From assembly GCA_012728655.1 (NCBI GenBank), contig JAAYEQ010000041.1:1-64000 (forward strand): a stretch of DNA of 64,000 nt, given 5' to 3'. Below are positions 37,465 to 47,394 of the stretch, one piece after another. Below the pieces are notes generated by a model, which was not told where the DNA came from, made no database searches, and saw nothing but the letters and a program-made list of their open reading frames with translations. Each line of letters begins with the position of its first letter. Position 1 is the first letter of the stretch. The position numbers were made by a program, and so were the translations under genes. This stretch comes from Syntrophomonadaceae bacterium. Lineage in GTDB: Bacteria > Bacillota > Syntrophomonadia > Syntrophomonadales > DTU052.

Positions 37465-38067
37465 ATGAATCGTTCAGATTCAGATGAAATCCTGGCACAG
37501 CAGGTTATCAACGGCAACCTCACAGCTTTTGAGGAACTGGTAACCCGGTACCAGAAACCGATCTTCAAACTGGCTTACCGTATGGTTGGTCAAAAGGAAG
37601 AAGCTGAAGACCTAACTCAGGAGGTTTTCATTCACTTATATCAAAAGATAACCCATTTCAACCCGGAAAAAAAGTTCAAACCCTGGCTTTACCGGGTGGC
37701 AGTCAACACCTGCATCAGCAGGCTGAGGCGCAAACGCAAGGTAATCTTCCTCGGTTTTGACGATGCGCTGGCCGGGAGCGTTGATCTTGATAATGTTCCC
37801 GCTGTCAGCCCGGAAAAGAACGTGGAGATTCAAGAGCTGCAGCGTGAGCTTTTCCAGGCAGTGCTGGAAATGCCTGAGAATTACCGGGCTATGATTGTAC
37901 TGCGTTATCAGTTGGACTTAACCAACTCAGAGATTGCCGAGACTCTGGGTATTACCAGGGAGAACGTGGAAGTTCGAATGCACCGGGCTCATAAAAACCT
38001 GCGCCGCATTTTGCTCGGTAGATTGGCGGAAGGGAGGTTTGAATATGAAGTGCAAGCAGGTAGATGA
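37465..38067 (+). CDS. ECF RNA polymerase sigma factor (SigW-like)
   Basis: Sigma70 region 2 (YRMVGQKEEAEDLTQEVFIHLYQKI) and region 4 (ALDLTNSEIAETLGITRENVEVRMHRAHKNLRR). Confidence 0.93.
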   Translation: MNRSDSDEILAQQVINGNLTAFEELVTRYQKPIFKLAYRMVGQKEEAEDLTQEVFIHLYQKITHFNPEKKFKPWLYRVAVNTCISRLRRKRKVIFLGFDDALAGSVDLDNVPAVSPEKNVEIQELQRELFQAVLEMPENYRAMIVLRYQLDLTNSEIAETLGITRENVEVRMHRAHKNLRRILLGRLAEGRFEYEVQAGR

Positions 38068-38974
38068 CTTGTTATTCTCTTATTGCGACCTGCGGGAGAT
38101 TCCACCAATGATGCTCCGGGAACTGGAAGAGCATCTGCAGGAGTGTCCGGAATGCAGGAGAAAAGCTGAATTTACTGCCCGGGAGCGTGAAGCCCTGGTT
38201 TACGACGGAGATATTCCCGAGATGTCGCCGGACTTCGTTCAGCGGGTTTTGGCTGCAGTCGCTCAGGAACAGACAGTCCCGGCACCATCCAGGAAAACGA
38301 CCATATGGTCGCAGATAGGCAGCCGCGGTTGGTGGGCAATAGGTATGGTTGCGGTCGTAGTAATTGCCCTGCTGATAGCTCCCGATTCATTCAAAAATCC
38401 GGTTCAAACTCCGAACACAGAGATGCAGATAATGGAATCGGAACGACAGCCCGTTGCCATGTTGGCGGGAAAAATGCCACAGCAGCAGGAACAGGAAACC
38501 GCGTCCGAACCGGTAAGAATCATGCCGGAACACAGTTACAAAGAACGTGTTCCTTCACTGCAGATAGGCAGAGGTAACCAGTCCGCCACCTACGGCTCAC
38601 CGCCGGCCGGCGAGCAAGTGGTGGTTTTCAGTCCATCCTATATCCCCGAAGATTACCGGCTCGTCAGGGTAGAAAGCGATGCGGAAAACAATATAACGAT
38701 TTACTATGAGAACGATCGGGACGGATACATCTGTCTCCGCGCCGTGCAGAAATCAATGGCGGGGATGGCTGCCCATGAAACAACAGCTGACATGGATACC
38801 GTGGAAGGGTACTACCCGCTGGCGAGATATAACCTGCAGGCGGATGCCGCAACTGATTCCGAACCGACGGTCATACGATGGAGCACCGAACACGATGGGC
38901 AGCATTATCAGCTTGAGTTGACCGGCAGCCTGTCACCTGAGGAATTGATCCGGGTGGCCAATTCCGTTAAATGA
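38045..38974 (+). CDS. Anti-sigma factor with zinc-finger-like N-terminus and single TM
   Basis: MKCKQVDDLLFSYCDLREIPPMMLRELEEHLQECPECRRK, TM GWWAIGMVAVVVIALLIA; overlaps the sigma gene. Confidence 0.82.
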   Translation: MKCKQVDDLLFSYCDLREIPPMMLRELEEHLQECPECRRKAEFTAREREALVYDGDIPEMSPDFVQRVLAAVAQEQTVPAPSRKTTIWSQIGSRGWWAIGMVAVVVIALLIAPDSFKNPVQTPNTEMQIMESERQPVAMLAGKMPQQQEQETASEPVRIMPEHSYKERVPSLQIGRGNQSATYGSPPAGEQVVVFSPSYIPEDYRLVRVESDAENNITIYYENDRDGYICLRAVQKSMAGMAAHETTADMDTVEGYYPLARYNLQADAATDSEPTVIRWSTEHDGQHYQLELTGSLSPEELIRVANSVK

Positions 38975-39012
38975 ACAAGGATACAGCTTACTATGTCAGG
39001 GGAGGTTTAATA

Positions 39013-39762
39013 ATGAGAAAGATCGCTATATTTAAACACTTGCCCACGGTTCTGGTATTTCTGCTGGCCGGACTGCTGGTTACCTGGGGCATATACCCGG
39101 CATTTGCCGACGAACTCACCAACTTCCAGGGTCCCATCATGGTAGTAACCGGTACCGGCCAGGTGGACGCCCAACCCGACCGGGCAAAGATTACCTTGGC
39201 CGTGGTGTCCTCGGGTCAGCACTTGGAACAGTTGCAGGAGCAGAATTCCCGCACAGTAAATCAGGTTGTCACCAGCTTACTGAAGCAGGGCTTGCAGCGT
39301 TCCCAGATTGAAACGTCAAGTTTCAGTGTCTGGCCCCAATATTCATATGGACGCAGCTCGGAAGGGCAGCCCCCGCAGATAATTGGTTACCAGGTGCGCA
39401 ATCAGATCACGGTTACGCTGCACGACCCGCAGACTACGGGCTCCATCATTGACACCGCCTTGAAGGCGGGTGCCAACGAAGTACAAAATTTATCATATTA
39501 CCTTAGTGACAGCAGTTCTGTGCAAGCCATGGCATTGAGCCAGGCCTGCATCAACGCCAATAAAAAAGCCAACGCGATTGCCCGGGCCCTGGGGTTAAAG
39601 ATAGGAGCAGTAATAAGTGTGAAAGAAAGCTCCTCCACGGCTGAGATCTACCCTGTAAGGATGCTCGATTCCGTCATGGTCAGCGGAGAAGCGGTTCCCA
39701 TTCAACCGGCAGACATAACCGTCAGCGGTACGGTGACCATAACCTACCAGATTCTAAAGTAA
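39013..39762 (+). CDS. SIMPL (DUF541) domain secreted protein
   Basis: IMVVTGTGQVDAQPDRAKITLAVVSSGQ ... YQVRNQITVTL ... ADITVSGTVTITYQI; signal peptide; RBS GGGGAGG. Confidence 0.85.
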   Translation: MRKIAIFKHLPTVLVFLLAGLLVTWGIYPAFADELTNFQGPIMVVTGTGQVDAQPDRAKITLAVVSSGQHLEQLQEQNSRTVNQVVTSLLKQGLQRSQIETSSFSVWPQYSYGRSSEGQPPQIIGYQVRNQITVTLHDPQTTGSIIDTALKAGANEVQNLSYYLSDSSSVQAMALSQACINANKKANAIARALGLKIGAVISVKESSSTAEIYPVRMLDSVMVSGEAVPIQPADITVSGTVTITYQILK

Positions 39763-39835
39763 GCAACCCGTCGGTGATTGAACTCTTGCCAAGGCTCCAG
39801 CGTTTGCTCACATAATTCCGGCCGACATTTGGCAT

Positions 39836-39867
39836 AAAAAAGGGACTCACATAAGGTCCCTTTTTTT
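39836..39867. terminator. Bidirectional rho-independent terminator
   Basis: AAAAAAGGGAC-tcacataag-GTCCCTTTTTTT. Confidence 0.8.
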
Positions 39868-40011
39868 CTGCCAAACTCCCGACCGCGGGGAACGCAGAGA
39901 ACGCTGTAAGCGCAAGGTATGCCCAACCGGCATGATACCACGCGACAAATCAGTTTTCTTGCCCTCTGCCCCATACGGTCTCACTTCTGAATAAACTCAC
40001 ATGGCCGGGGG

Positions 40012-40899
40012 ATGTTAATACTTAGCGAAATGAGAGGTGAGACATTGGAGTTCTCTCTTTTTGATGTGGTCTGGGTTCTCCTGGCGCTTATCTTCCTGGT
40101 GCCTTTTGCCCAACATTACATGCTTCAGTCCCATCGTTTCAAGATGATCGAGAAGCTGGAAAACCGCAGGAAAAGCAGAGTCATCACCCTGATACACCGC
40201 CAGGAGATGTTCAGCCTCCTGGGTCTGCCCATCAGCCGATACATCAATATCGAGGATTCTGAGCAGATACTTCGGGCAATCCGTTATACTCCTGATAACA
40301 TGCCGATTGATATCATACTTCATACCCCGGGAGGACTGGTTCTGGCCGCCGAACAGATTGCCCTGGCCCTTAAACGCCATCCGGCCAAGGTCACCGTTTT
40401 TGTCCCCCACTATGCGATGTCGGGCGGGACCATGATCGCCTTGGCGGCTGATGAAATTGTAATGGACGAAAATGCGGTACTGGGTCCGGTTGACCCTCAA
40501 ATCGGCGAGTACCCGGCCGTTTCCATACTGCAAACGGTAAGAGCCAAGCGCATTCCCGAATTGAACGACAAGACCCTGATACTGGCTGACATTGCGGAAA
40601 AGGCAGTCAACCAGATCCAGAGCTTTGTAAAGGAACTCATCAGTGATCGGATGCCGGAGGAGAGAGCACAGGAAATAGCCATGCTGCTAACCTCCGGCAA
40701 TTGGACCCATGATTACCCTCTCACCTGTGAAATGATAAAACAACTGGGCATTCCCGTAAGCTGTGAGATCCCCGGCGAGATAAACCATCTGATGGAACTT
40801 TTCCCCCAAACCTCGCCGCGTCGTCCCTCGGTAATGTATGTGCCCGTCCCCTACGAGAAAACCCACCATCGTGACACCAAGCACAGGAAACAGCAATAG
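40012..40899 (+). CDS. SDH-family Clp-fold serine protease
   Basis: N-terminal TM; IDIILHTPGGLVLAAEQIA, FVPHYAMSGGTMIALAADEIVMDENAVLGPVDPQIG. Confidence 0.85.
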   Translation: MLILSEMRGETLEFSLFDVVWVLLALIFLVPFAQHYMLQSHRFKMIEKLENRRKSRVITLIHRQEMFSLLGLPISRYINIEDSEQILRAIRYTPDNMPIDIILHTPGGLVLAAEQIALALKRHPAKVTVFVPHYAMSGGTMIALAADEIVMDENAVLGPVDPQIGEYPAVSILQTVRAKRIPELNDKTLILADIAEKAVNQIQSFVKELISDRMPEERAQEIAMLLTSGNWTHDYPLTCEMIKQLGIPVSCEIPGEINHLMELFPQTSPRRPSVMYVPVPYEKTHHRDTKHRKQQ

Positions 40900-40912
40900 C
40901 AGGCAAAGTCTA

Positions 40913-41356
40913 TTACTCCTCAATTCCCTCCAACAATGCGCGAGCCTCGGGAGTAAGGCTGGCACTTATGATAAGATCCCCCACATCGCTGCTCTTGCGC
41001 AGGAAACCCATGTTAACCAGGTGTTTGTACATGGTCTGAGCCTTCTCGCCATCGCCGTAATAGGCGGCCAATTTGTCATATCGAACATCGACTCCGCCAT
41101 GTTTTTCAATCTCCTTCAAAGCTTCAATAACATCTTGAAAAGGCACCTGAATTGTGGAATAATCCTGCTCAATGACCGACCAGAGCATCCTTTTCATTTC
41201 TTCCAACATCTTGTGGACGTCAGAAGCCCGGTATCCCTTAAAAAACTTCTGTACCCGGTACTCTTTGCCTTTAAACGTTCCATGGGCGATCATGTCAACT
41301 CCGGAATCGTACTCCACCAACGAATGACTTAGTTTCTCCAACCACTTATCTTTCAT
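40913..41356 (-). CDS. Hypothetical protein
   Basis: 147 aa intact ORF with RBS-like GGAGGGGTGA upstream; no family recognised. Confidence 0.6.
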   Translation of the reverse strand: MKDKWLEKLSHSLVEYDSGVDMIAHGTFKGKEYRVQKFFKGYRASDVHKMLEEMKRMLWSVIEQDYSTIQVPFQDVIEALKEIEKHGGVDVRYDKLAAYYGDGEKAQTMYKHLVNMGFLRKSSDVGDLIISASLTPEARALLEGIEE

Positions 41357-41667
41357 CAGTTCACCCCTCCTTTATATCCTACTTATACCATAAATGTAAT
41401 CTTGCGTGTTGCTTTTTATATAATTTAAAACATGGATATTTCCTGAAGAAAAACAGCATCACCACCGTAAGTGGCGGTGGGCGGGACTAATATAACTGAC
41501 CGCCTTCGTTTTTCCAGGGCAGATATAGGAGATGCCAAAACGGTGCGGATATTAAAAGGAACAGGCTCCGATTTGCCGGAACCCGTTTCTGGTTTACAAG
41601 GTATGAGTCAAAGCCATCCGAATACGATTTTTATCTCCGCCGGCTCATGCTCTTGGCCACCTGCGTT

Positions 41668-42363
41668 TTACGAGGCCGCCTCGGAGAAATCAAGATCTCC
41701 GAGGTCGGTAACCTTTGCCGGCAGCTCAAACAGCGAATCATCCGGCTCAGTCACCTGGACATTCTTGTATTCATTCACCACCAGCTCCCCTTCATACGTA
41801 AACTCAATCCGCAGAGGAATTCCATAGTCCTTCCACAGCCAGACCTTTCCGGTTGAATCCGGTTCGGCAATCTCGTATACCAGACACTCTTTGCCATCCA
41901 AGGTTTCAGTTTTTATGTACTTCAGTGAGTCGGGATCCAAACTCTGCGAATAATCCTGAGGGGTGGCGGTATCAACCTCGAATTGGGCCAGGGGCATTTT
42001 GGTGGCCGTTTGCTGATCAGGAGACAGGGCATACACCACCTCCTCCTTGGTGTCGATGATGCACACCATCTTCATCCCGATTTCAGGTCCACCCGTCTCA
42101 ATCCTGATTCTGGGTAGCTTTACCGCATATTTGACCTCAGAGGTTTCCTCTCCGTTTACGGTTGTTACCGCATCATAGGTCATCCCCGGCAGTTCCTGAG
42201 CTTTCGCCAGCAGACCGGCCAAATCTACATCTGCTTCATCTGCTGTTTGCGGCTGACTTCCAGTCTCCTTGGTCTCTCCTCCGCATCCGGCTGCCAGGAT
42301 AGCCAGAGCCAAGGCCAACACCATGATAATCAGCCGTTTCCCACGCAATTGAATTGAAAACAT
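41668..42363 (-). CDS. Lipoprotein, LolA/LppX-like outer-layer carrier fold
   Basis: Signal peptide with LAAGCGG lipobox; beta-rich DTKEEVVYALSPDQQTATKMPLAQ ... GKVWLWKDYGIPLRIEF. Confidence 0.7.
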   Translation of the reverse strand: MFSIQLRGKRLIIMVLALALAILAAGCGGETKETGSQPQTADEADVDLAGLLAKAQELPGMTYDAVTTVNGEETSEVKYAVKLPRIRIETGGPEIGMKMVCIIDTKEEVVYALSPDQQTATKMPLAQFEVDTATPQDYSQSLDPDSLKYIKTETLDGKECLVYEIAEPDSTGKVWLWKDYGIPLRIEFTYEGELVVNEYKNVQVTEPDDSLFELPAKVTDLGDLDFSEAAS

Positions 42364-42799
42364 TTCTTATCCTCCTCATCCTTTTTGCTGCCATTAACTC
42401 TCGGAAAGCATTTTTGAGCAAACCTCTAGAATTAAGAATACGACAGAAAAACCTTGTTTTAATGGGTAGCACCTAAAATCGTTCTTTAAGAAATAACATT
42501 ATCCCAAATTAATTATCGATCTCCTGACCATCCGAGATGAGGAAAAAATCCAGCGGTACGCTATTGGTACAAACTCACCGAAAGCAAATTGGCAGAGCGG
42601 CAGACCCCATACAAAATGTTCTGGGTTGCAACATTACTGAAAGCCGTTCATCTTTATAATCCTGAGCAAACTTCCTTGCATATGCAGGAACATTGTCACC
42701 GCAGCTTGAACTAGGTCATAGTGGGTTATTCGCTAGCTAATCTATGTTGTCTCAAAACAATACAGTCTGCAGGACCGGACAAGGGGGATAGTAACTGCT

Positions 42800-43258
42800 A
42801 TGAAGGTAACGCCTACCGAAAATAGAGGGATTGATGAGAGTCTCTTTCAGACCTTATGCAACCTATTTGAAGATATCCCGATACACAAGACTTTGGGCAT
42901 GAGGCTTGCATATTTGGGTCCCGGGGTAGCGGCGATGAGAATGAGGGTGGAGCCGGAGTATACGACCATAAAGGGTAGGCTGCATGGAGGAATCATTGCC
43001 TCTCTATTGGACGATGTTATGGGATGGTCTTTCAATACCCTGGGCAGGTTCGGCAATGTAACCGTTGACATGAACCTGAACTTTTTCTCTCCCGTTTTCG
43101 AGGGTACGGAGATTATAGCTGAAGGCACGGTTGTATTTGCCGGCAAGTCGATAGCCGTAACCGAGGGCAGCCTGTGGGACAATACCGGCAAACTGATAGC
43201 AAAAAGCCGGGGAACATTTTATGTTACCAAAAATGCAGATATTGTCGGGGCCAATTGA
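42800..43258 (+). CDS. PaaI/hotdog-fold thioesterase
   Basis: GRLHGGIIASLLDDVMGW and NLNFFSPVFEGTEIIAEGTVVFAGKSIAVTEGSLWD. Confidence 0.85.
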   Translation: MKVTPTENRGIDESLFQTLCNLFEDIPIHKTLGMRLAYLGPGVAAMRMRVEPEYTTIKGRLHGGIIASLLDDVMGWSFNTLGRFGNVTVDMNLNFFSPVFEGTEIIAEGTVVFAGKSIAVTEGSLWDNTGKLIAKSRGTFYVTKNADIVGAN

Positions 43259-43265
43259 GCGAGTT

Positions 43266-43313
43266 GCGGTGTTGCCCGGAAATCGGGCCGGATGCCGGGC
43301 AAAGGTAAGCCGC
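43266..43313. terminator. Strong hairpin between convergent genes, possible terminator
   Basis: TTGCCCGG(43272-43279)/CCGGGCAA(43295-43302) with outer GCGG/CCGC; no clear T-run. Confidence 0.35.
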
Positions 43314-43413
43314 CAATTCGGGAACGTCCCGCATGATGAGTGCTGTCTGCGGACTTCCCTTGGTGATGTTTCCTCGATATTTCAATAGACGACGGAGCAC
43401 CGACCGGCGACAG

Positions 43414-44481
43414 TCAGTCACGACCATTATTGGACCTCTTCGTGAAAAACCTGGTCTGCCAATGGTTGGAGGATTGGTTTTTGCTTTTTATGGTTTTTTG
43501 GTTCCGTCGTTCGTCAACCTTGTTTCCCCATTGCTTGGAGTCTTCATTGGCTTTGTTGGAGCGGTTCGTCTGCTTCTTCCATTTGTTTTTGCTGTTATCG
43601 GTTTTATCCCGGTCTCCCGGCGAACTCTTTTTGCCTTCATTTTTGTTATTTTTCTTACCGTTGTTTCCGGGCGTCCGGTCGACACCGCCGACGTTATTGT
43701 TCCTGCCGATTTGGCCTTTCTCATAGGTAAAACTCTCAAAATTGGGAGGCAGCTCAACCTTGTGTTTTTCCAGCAGTTTTCTTAAGGAATCCTTTTTGAC
43801 ATCATCTATTTTGATCGATGGATCCTGTTTCCTCACTTCCTCATAGATCAGGTATTTGCCGGAGCTAACCCCGGAATTACGGGCCTTCTTGCGGACCTCA
43901 CCACTGGTGTTGTATACTCTTACCTGAACCTGGCAATCCCTGGCGACGGCTGACTGTTCAACCAGCTGGCTCAAAGCCTCTCCGTTAACCGGTTCAGCTT
44001 TTTCATCCACCATACTGATAGTGGTGACTATCAAGTTCTCCTCCCCGGGTTTTAGAAACTCCTGTTCCACGGATTTCTCAATTATGTCCGCTATCGTATA
44101 ATCCAGGCCTTTTCCTTTGTACTCGCCCGGTTTAACCAGCCGGGTCGCCTCCTCATTGAGACAGGTTACGTCGAGCACCAGGGATTTGCTGTCAACGGAT
44201 ATCTCCAGGCTGGGATTGATGTCCATGGTGATATATGCCGCAACCCGGTTGAGGTTGCTCTGGTATACCAGCACCGAGGTCAAAATAAACAGAAGAAATG
44301 AGGCGGCCAGCAGCACTGATTTAAGCCGGGTCGGTATTCGCACCCGGTTATAAAATACCTCTTCACCCACCTGCACCTGCGGCGACGGCAGGGGAATCTT
44401 TTCATAGCCGCCGTCAGGGTTAAGCACGATGCAGTAATCATCCTTAATGCTGGTTACCAGTCCCCGTTTTTGAAACCGCAT
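43414..44481 (-). CDS. rsgI: Anti-sigma-I factor RsgI-like membrane protein
   Basis: RGLVTSIKDDYCIVLNPDGGYEKIPLP, TM, AAYITMDINPSLEISVDSKSLVLDVTCLNEEATRLV; directly downstream of sigI. Confidence 0.9.
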   Translation of the reverse strand: MRFQKRGLVTSIKDDYCIVLNPDGGYEKIPLPSPQVQVGEEVFYNRVRIPTRLKSVLLAASFLLFILTSVLVYQSNLNRVAAYITMDINPSLEISVDSKSLVLDVTCLNEEATRLVKPGEYKGKGLDYTIADIIEKSVEQEFLKPGEENLIVTTISMVDEKAEPVNGEALSQLVEQSAVARDCQVQVRVYNTSGEVRKKARNSGVSSGKYLIYEEVRKQDPSIKIDDVKKDSLRKLLEKHKVELPPNFESFTYEKGQIGRNNNVGGVDRTPGNNGKKNNKNEGKKSSPGDRDKTDNSKNKWKKQTNRSNKANEDSKQWGNKVDERRNQKTIKSKNQSSNHWQTRFFTKRSNNGRD

Positions 44482-44499
44482 GCCAATCCCTTCTTAATT

Positions 44500-45216
44500 T
44501 TACTTGGAATCAAAGTTTATGTACGAACGCAGGTATACAAACTGTTCCGGCCGGCTGAGGATCAAAGCACTGGCGATTATAAACTTCCGGCCTCTTTCCA
44601 GGGTTTTGCGTTTTAAACCGCTGGCTTTTTCCAACTCAGTGAGCGGCAACTGCTTTCTGCTGTTCAGGTATTCCATTAATATAGGGCTTTCTGCCAGTTG
44701 GGAAGCAGCCCGCAGCAAATCTCTTCGGTAGTCTCGGTGCCGGGGTGAGACCTTTACCAGGTCTTCAAAGCTGATTCCGTAGTCGGACAACAAGCGTTCA
44801 TACTCCTCGATCTCCTCCCGGCGTTCATCCTCGATAGTCATATTCCTGAAACTATCCCAGGCGGTTTTATATTCCAGGTAATCCGGGAAATCTTCGTCAT
44901 CAAGCCGATAATCGGCCTGGTACTTGGCCGTCTGGCGATAGTAATCTTTAAGCCGGTTTATGATAACAACCCTGCAGAAAGCCAAGAAAGGAACCTTCCG
45001 CCCCGGTTCAAAGCTGTCGATAGCGGAATTAAACGCCATGAGCCCAATGCTCAGTTCATCGTCCCGGCCCCATTCCAGCATGCGATGGCAGAATTGGCTG
45101 GCGGTTTTGAGTATAAAAGGTTTGTACTGTTCCACCAGCCTCTCACGAGCAGCATAATCCCCGTTCTTAATTGCGCATATGGTTTTTAACAACAGATCGT
45201 ATTTACTTAAATCCAT
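44500..45216 (-). CDS. sigI: RNA polymerase sigma factor SigI
   Basis: NGDYAARERLVEQYKPFILKTASQFCHRMLEWGRDDELSIGLMAFNSAIDSFEPGRKVPFLAFC. Confidence 0.9.
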   Translation of the reverse strand: MDLSKYDLLLKTICAIKNGDYAARERLVEQYKPFILKTASQFCHRMLEWGRDDELSIGLMAFNSAIDSFEPGRKVPFLAFCRVVIINRLKDYYRQTAKYQADYRLDDEDFPDYLEYKTAWDSFRNMTIEDERREEIEEYERLLSDYGISFEDLVKVSPRHRDYRRDLLRAASQLAESPILMEYLNSRKQLPLTELEKASGLKRKTLERGRKFIIASALILSRPEQFVYLRSYINFDSK

Positions 45217-45650
45217 AAGGGGAGAACCTCATTATGCATCAATGCGTTAGCCACAGTAAAACCCCTTAATTCAATATACGGGGGCACAAAAGAGTTTAAC
45301 GGGGTAGCTTACCCCCTTAAAAAAATTTATAGCATCGTATGCTTTTATGAATCCAGCAAAACCATATACCGCCAAAACATTTCACCGTGGCAGGATAGGC
45401 AGGCAACAACCTGCTGTACTTTTGGCTGCATCAGTTAACACTTCCAGCATCACCGCAGGAACAATATGGCGGTGTCCATTTATGAAGTTTACCTGGTGTT
45501 TTGAAACTCCGGTACCGCAAGGGGGTGATGTTCAGAACAGTTGAGCCACAGTCACTTTCCCGGTTCTTAAGCTGAAAAGAATGGCGGTCCCTTCATGGAC
45601 TGTTTAAAAAATGCAAAGCCCCATAAAGATTAACAAGGAGGTACCGAGAC

Positions 45651-47138
45651 ATGAAAAAGACGATAGCGATCTTGCTGGGCCTGGCAATTATGCTGGGTTT
45701 CGGTACTATGGCCCTGGCTACCGGTGCCGACAGCACTCCACAGCCTACAAAGTCTACCTACGAGTTCAGGTTTGCAGTGCCTGACAACATTGTGCCGGGA
45801 CAGGATGTACTGCTTCCCGTTACCTTCAGAACCTTGACCATTGGCGACGAAGGGTATAACAATGTTCGCTTTGAGATTGTCAACACCGTTGCCCCGGCTG
45901 GAGGCAGTGTAACCTTTAAAGCCAAAGACCTGGCCAATCGTACGATTTCCTTTACCAATTACGGGATTTATTTACCCTCCCCCGGTTTCAAGCTACCGGC
46001 TCAGTACCATGAAACCACCGACTGGACCCTGAATTTCTCCAAGAGCGGCACTTACGTCATCAACTTTAAGGCCTATGACGGGAACCATTATAAAATCGCG
46101 GAAGCCAGCCGGCAAATTGCCGTCGCCGACGGGAGTTTCACCTGCACTATTCCGGAAGAGATTATTGCCGGTCAGGAAATAACCGCGAACGTTTCCTTTG
46201 TTACCGATTATGACTTCGAGGACGTACACTTTGAGTTTGCCAAGACTGCCGGTAACGGAGATGTGCTGTTCAAAGCCCGGGACTCCAACGGCACCTGGTA
46301 TACCTTCGTCAACCGGGGCGTCTGGGGGAGCGACTTCGACATCACCGCGCCCTACAGTGAATCAACACCATGGAAACTAACTTTCAGCAAGGCCGGTAAA
46401 TATACCATTAAATTCAGGCTGGTGGACAGTACCGGGAAGGTGCTGATTGAGGACAGTGAAAGCGTTACCGTTAAAGAGTCTGCAGACGATGAAGATGAGG
46501 TTGAGGACGAGGATAAGGACGATGATGGCGACGTCAAATGTCCGGGCAACACTCATGGCCTGAAAAACGCCCTGAGGAATCACCTCAAACACAGGAAACA
46601 TTGGAATGAAAAGGCCCGGGCACAATCAACCGCCCGCCTGCTGGAACTGCTGCAGCAGCGCGGCATTAGCCTCGAGGACCTTAAGGAACTGATTAAAGAG
46701 ATGGAAGAAGAAATTAAGAAAGATAAAGGTTCAGACGAAGACTACCGAATCCTGAGCAGGATGTACAAGCTGAAAGGTGAGAGATACAAAACATACATCA
46801 ACGGGAAAAAGGTTGATTTTGATGTGAACCCTATTGTTGTTAATGGGAGAACCCTGGTGCCATTCAGAACGATAGCCGAGGAACTGGGGGCCGATGTACA
46901 ATGGCTCGGCGCGGAAAAGAAGGTGATCGTGACCAAGGGTAAAACCACCGTTATACTGGTGCTGGGCCAAGACACCGCTATCATTCAAAAGGGTAACAGC
47001 AAAACCAGGGCAAAACTGGATGCACCAGCCCTGCTCCACAACAATCGCACCATGGTACCGATACGGTTTCTGTCTGAATCATTGGGAGCCAAGGTTGATT
47101 ACTATTCCGAAGGATCCCTGGTGGTTATCAAAACCTGA
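45651..47138 (+). CDS. Secreted protein with copper-amine-oxidase N-terminal-like (stalk) domain
   Basis: Signal peptide; two similar beta domains; C-terminal INGKKVDFDVNPIVVNGRTLVPFRTIAEELGADVQW...NNRTMVPIRFLSESLGAKVDY. Confidence 0.88.
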   Translation: MKKTIAILLGLAIMLGFGTMALATGADSTPQPTKSTYEFRFAVPDNIVPGQDVLLPVTFRTLTIGDEGYNNVRFEIVNTVAPAGGSVTFKAKDLANRTISFTNYGIYLPSPGFKLPAQYHETTDWTLNFSKSGTYVINFKAYDGNHYKIAEASRQIAVADGSFTCTIPEEIIAGQEITANVSFVTDYDFEDVHFEFAKTAGNGDVLFKARDSNGTWYTFVNRGVWGSDFDITAPYSESTPWKLTFSKAGKYTIKFRLVDSTGKVLIEDSESVTVKESADDEDEVEDEDKDDDGDVKCPGNTHGLKNALRNHLKHRKHWNEKARAQSTARLLELLQQRGISLEDLKELIKEMEEEIKKDKGSDEDYRILSRMYKLKGERYKTYINGKKVDFDVNPIVVNGRTLVPFRTIAEELGADVQWLGAEKKVIVTKGKTTVILVLGQDTAIIQKGNSKTRAKLDAPALLHNNRTMVPIRFLSESLGAKVDYYSEGSLVVIKT

Positions 47139-47156
47139 ATACCTGCATTCGTTCAA

Positions 47157-47187
47157 GGGGCTGACCCGCCTGGTGTCAGCCCCTTTT
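47157..47187 (+). terminator. Rho-independent terminator
   Basis: GGGGCTGAC-ccgcctggt-GTCAGCCCCTTTT. Confidence 0.8.
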
Positions 47188-47394
47188 ATTCTTTGTGTTC
47201 CCGGAGCCGGTCAAATCAAGCCCGGCAGCCGCTGCCGGGTGCCACTATCCTCCAATAAAATTTGTTCCTGCTCCGGGTTCAAAAAAAAGGATTCACTGCA
47301 TATTATGTGGAACAGTATTTTTGCGGTACTTTTTTCAGACCTGTAGACCACCGTTTTCATACTCAGCAGAAGATCAAGAGTGAGGTGTGGGGAG

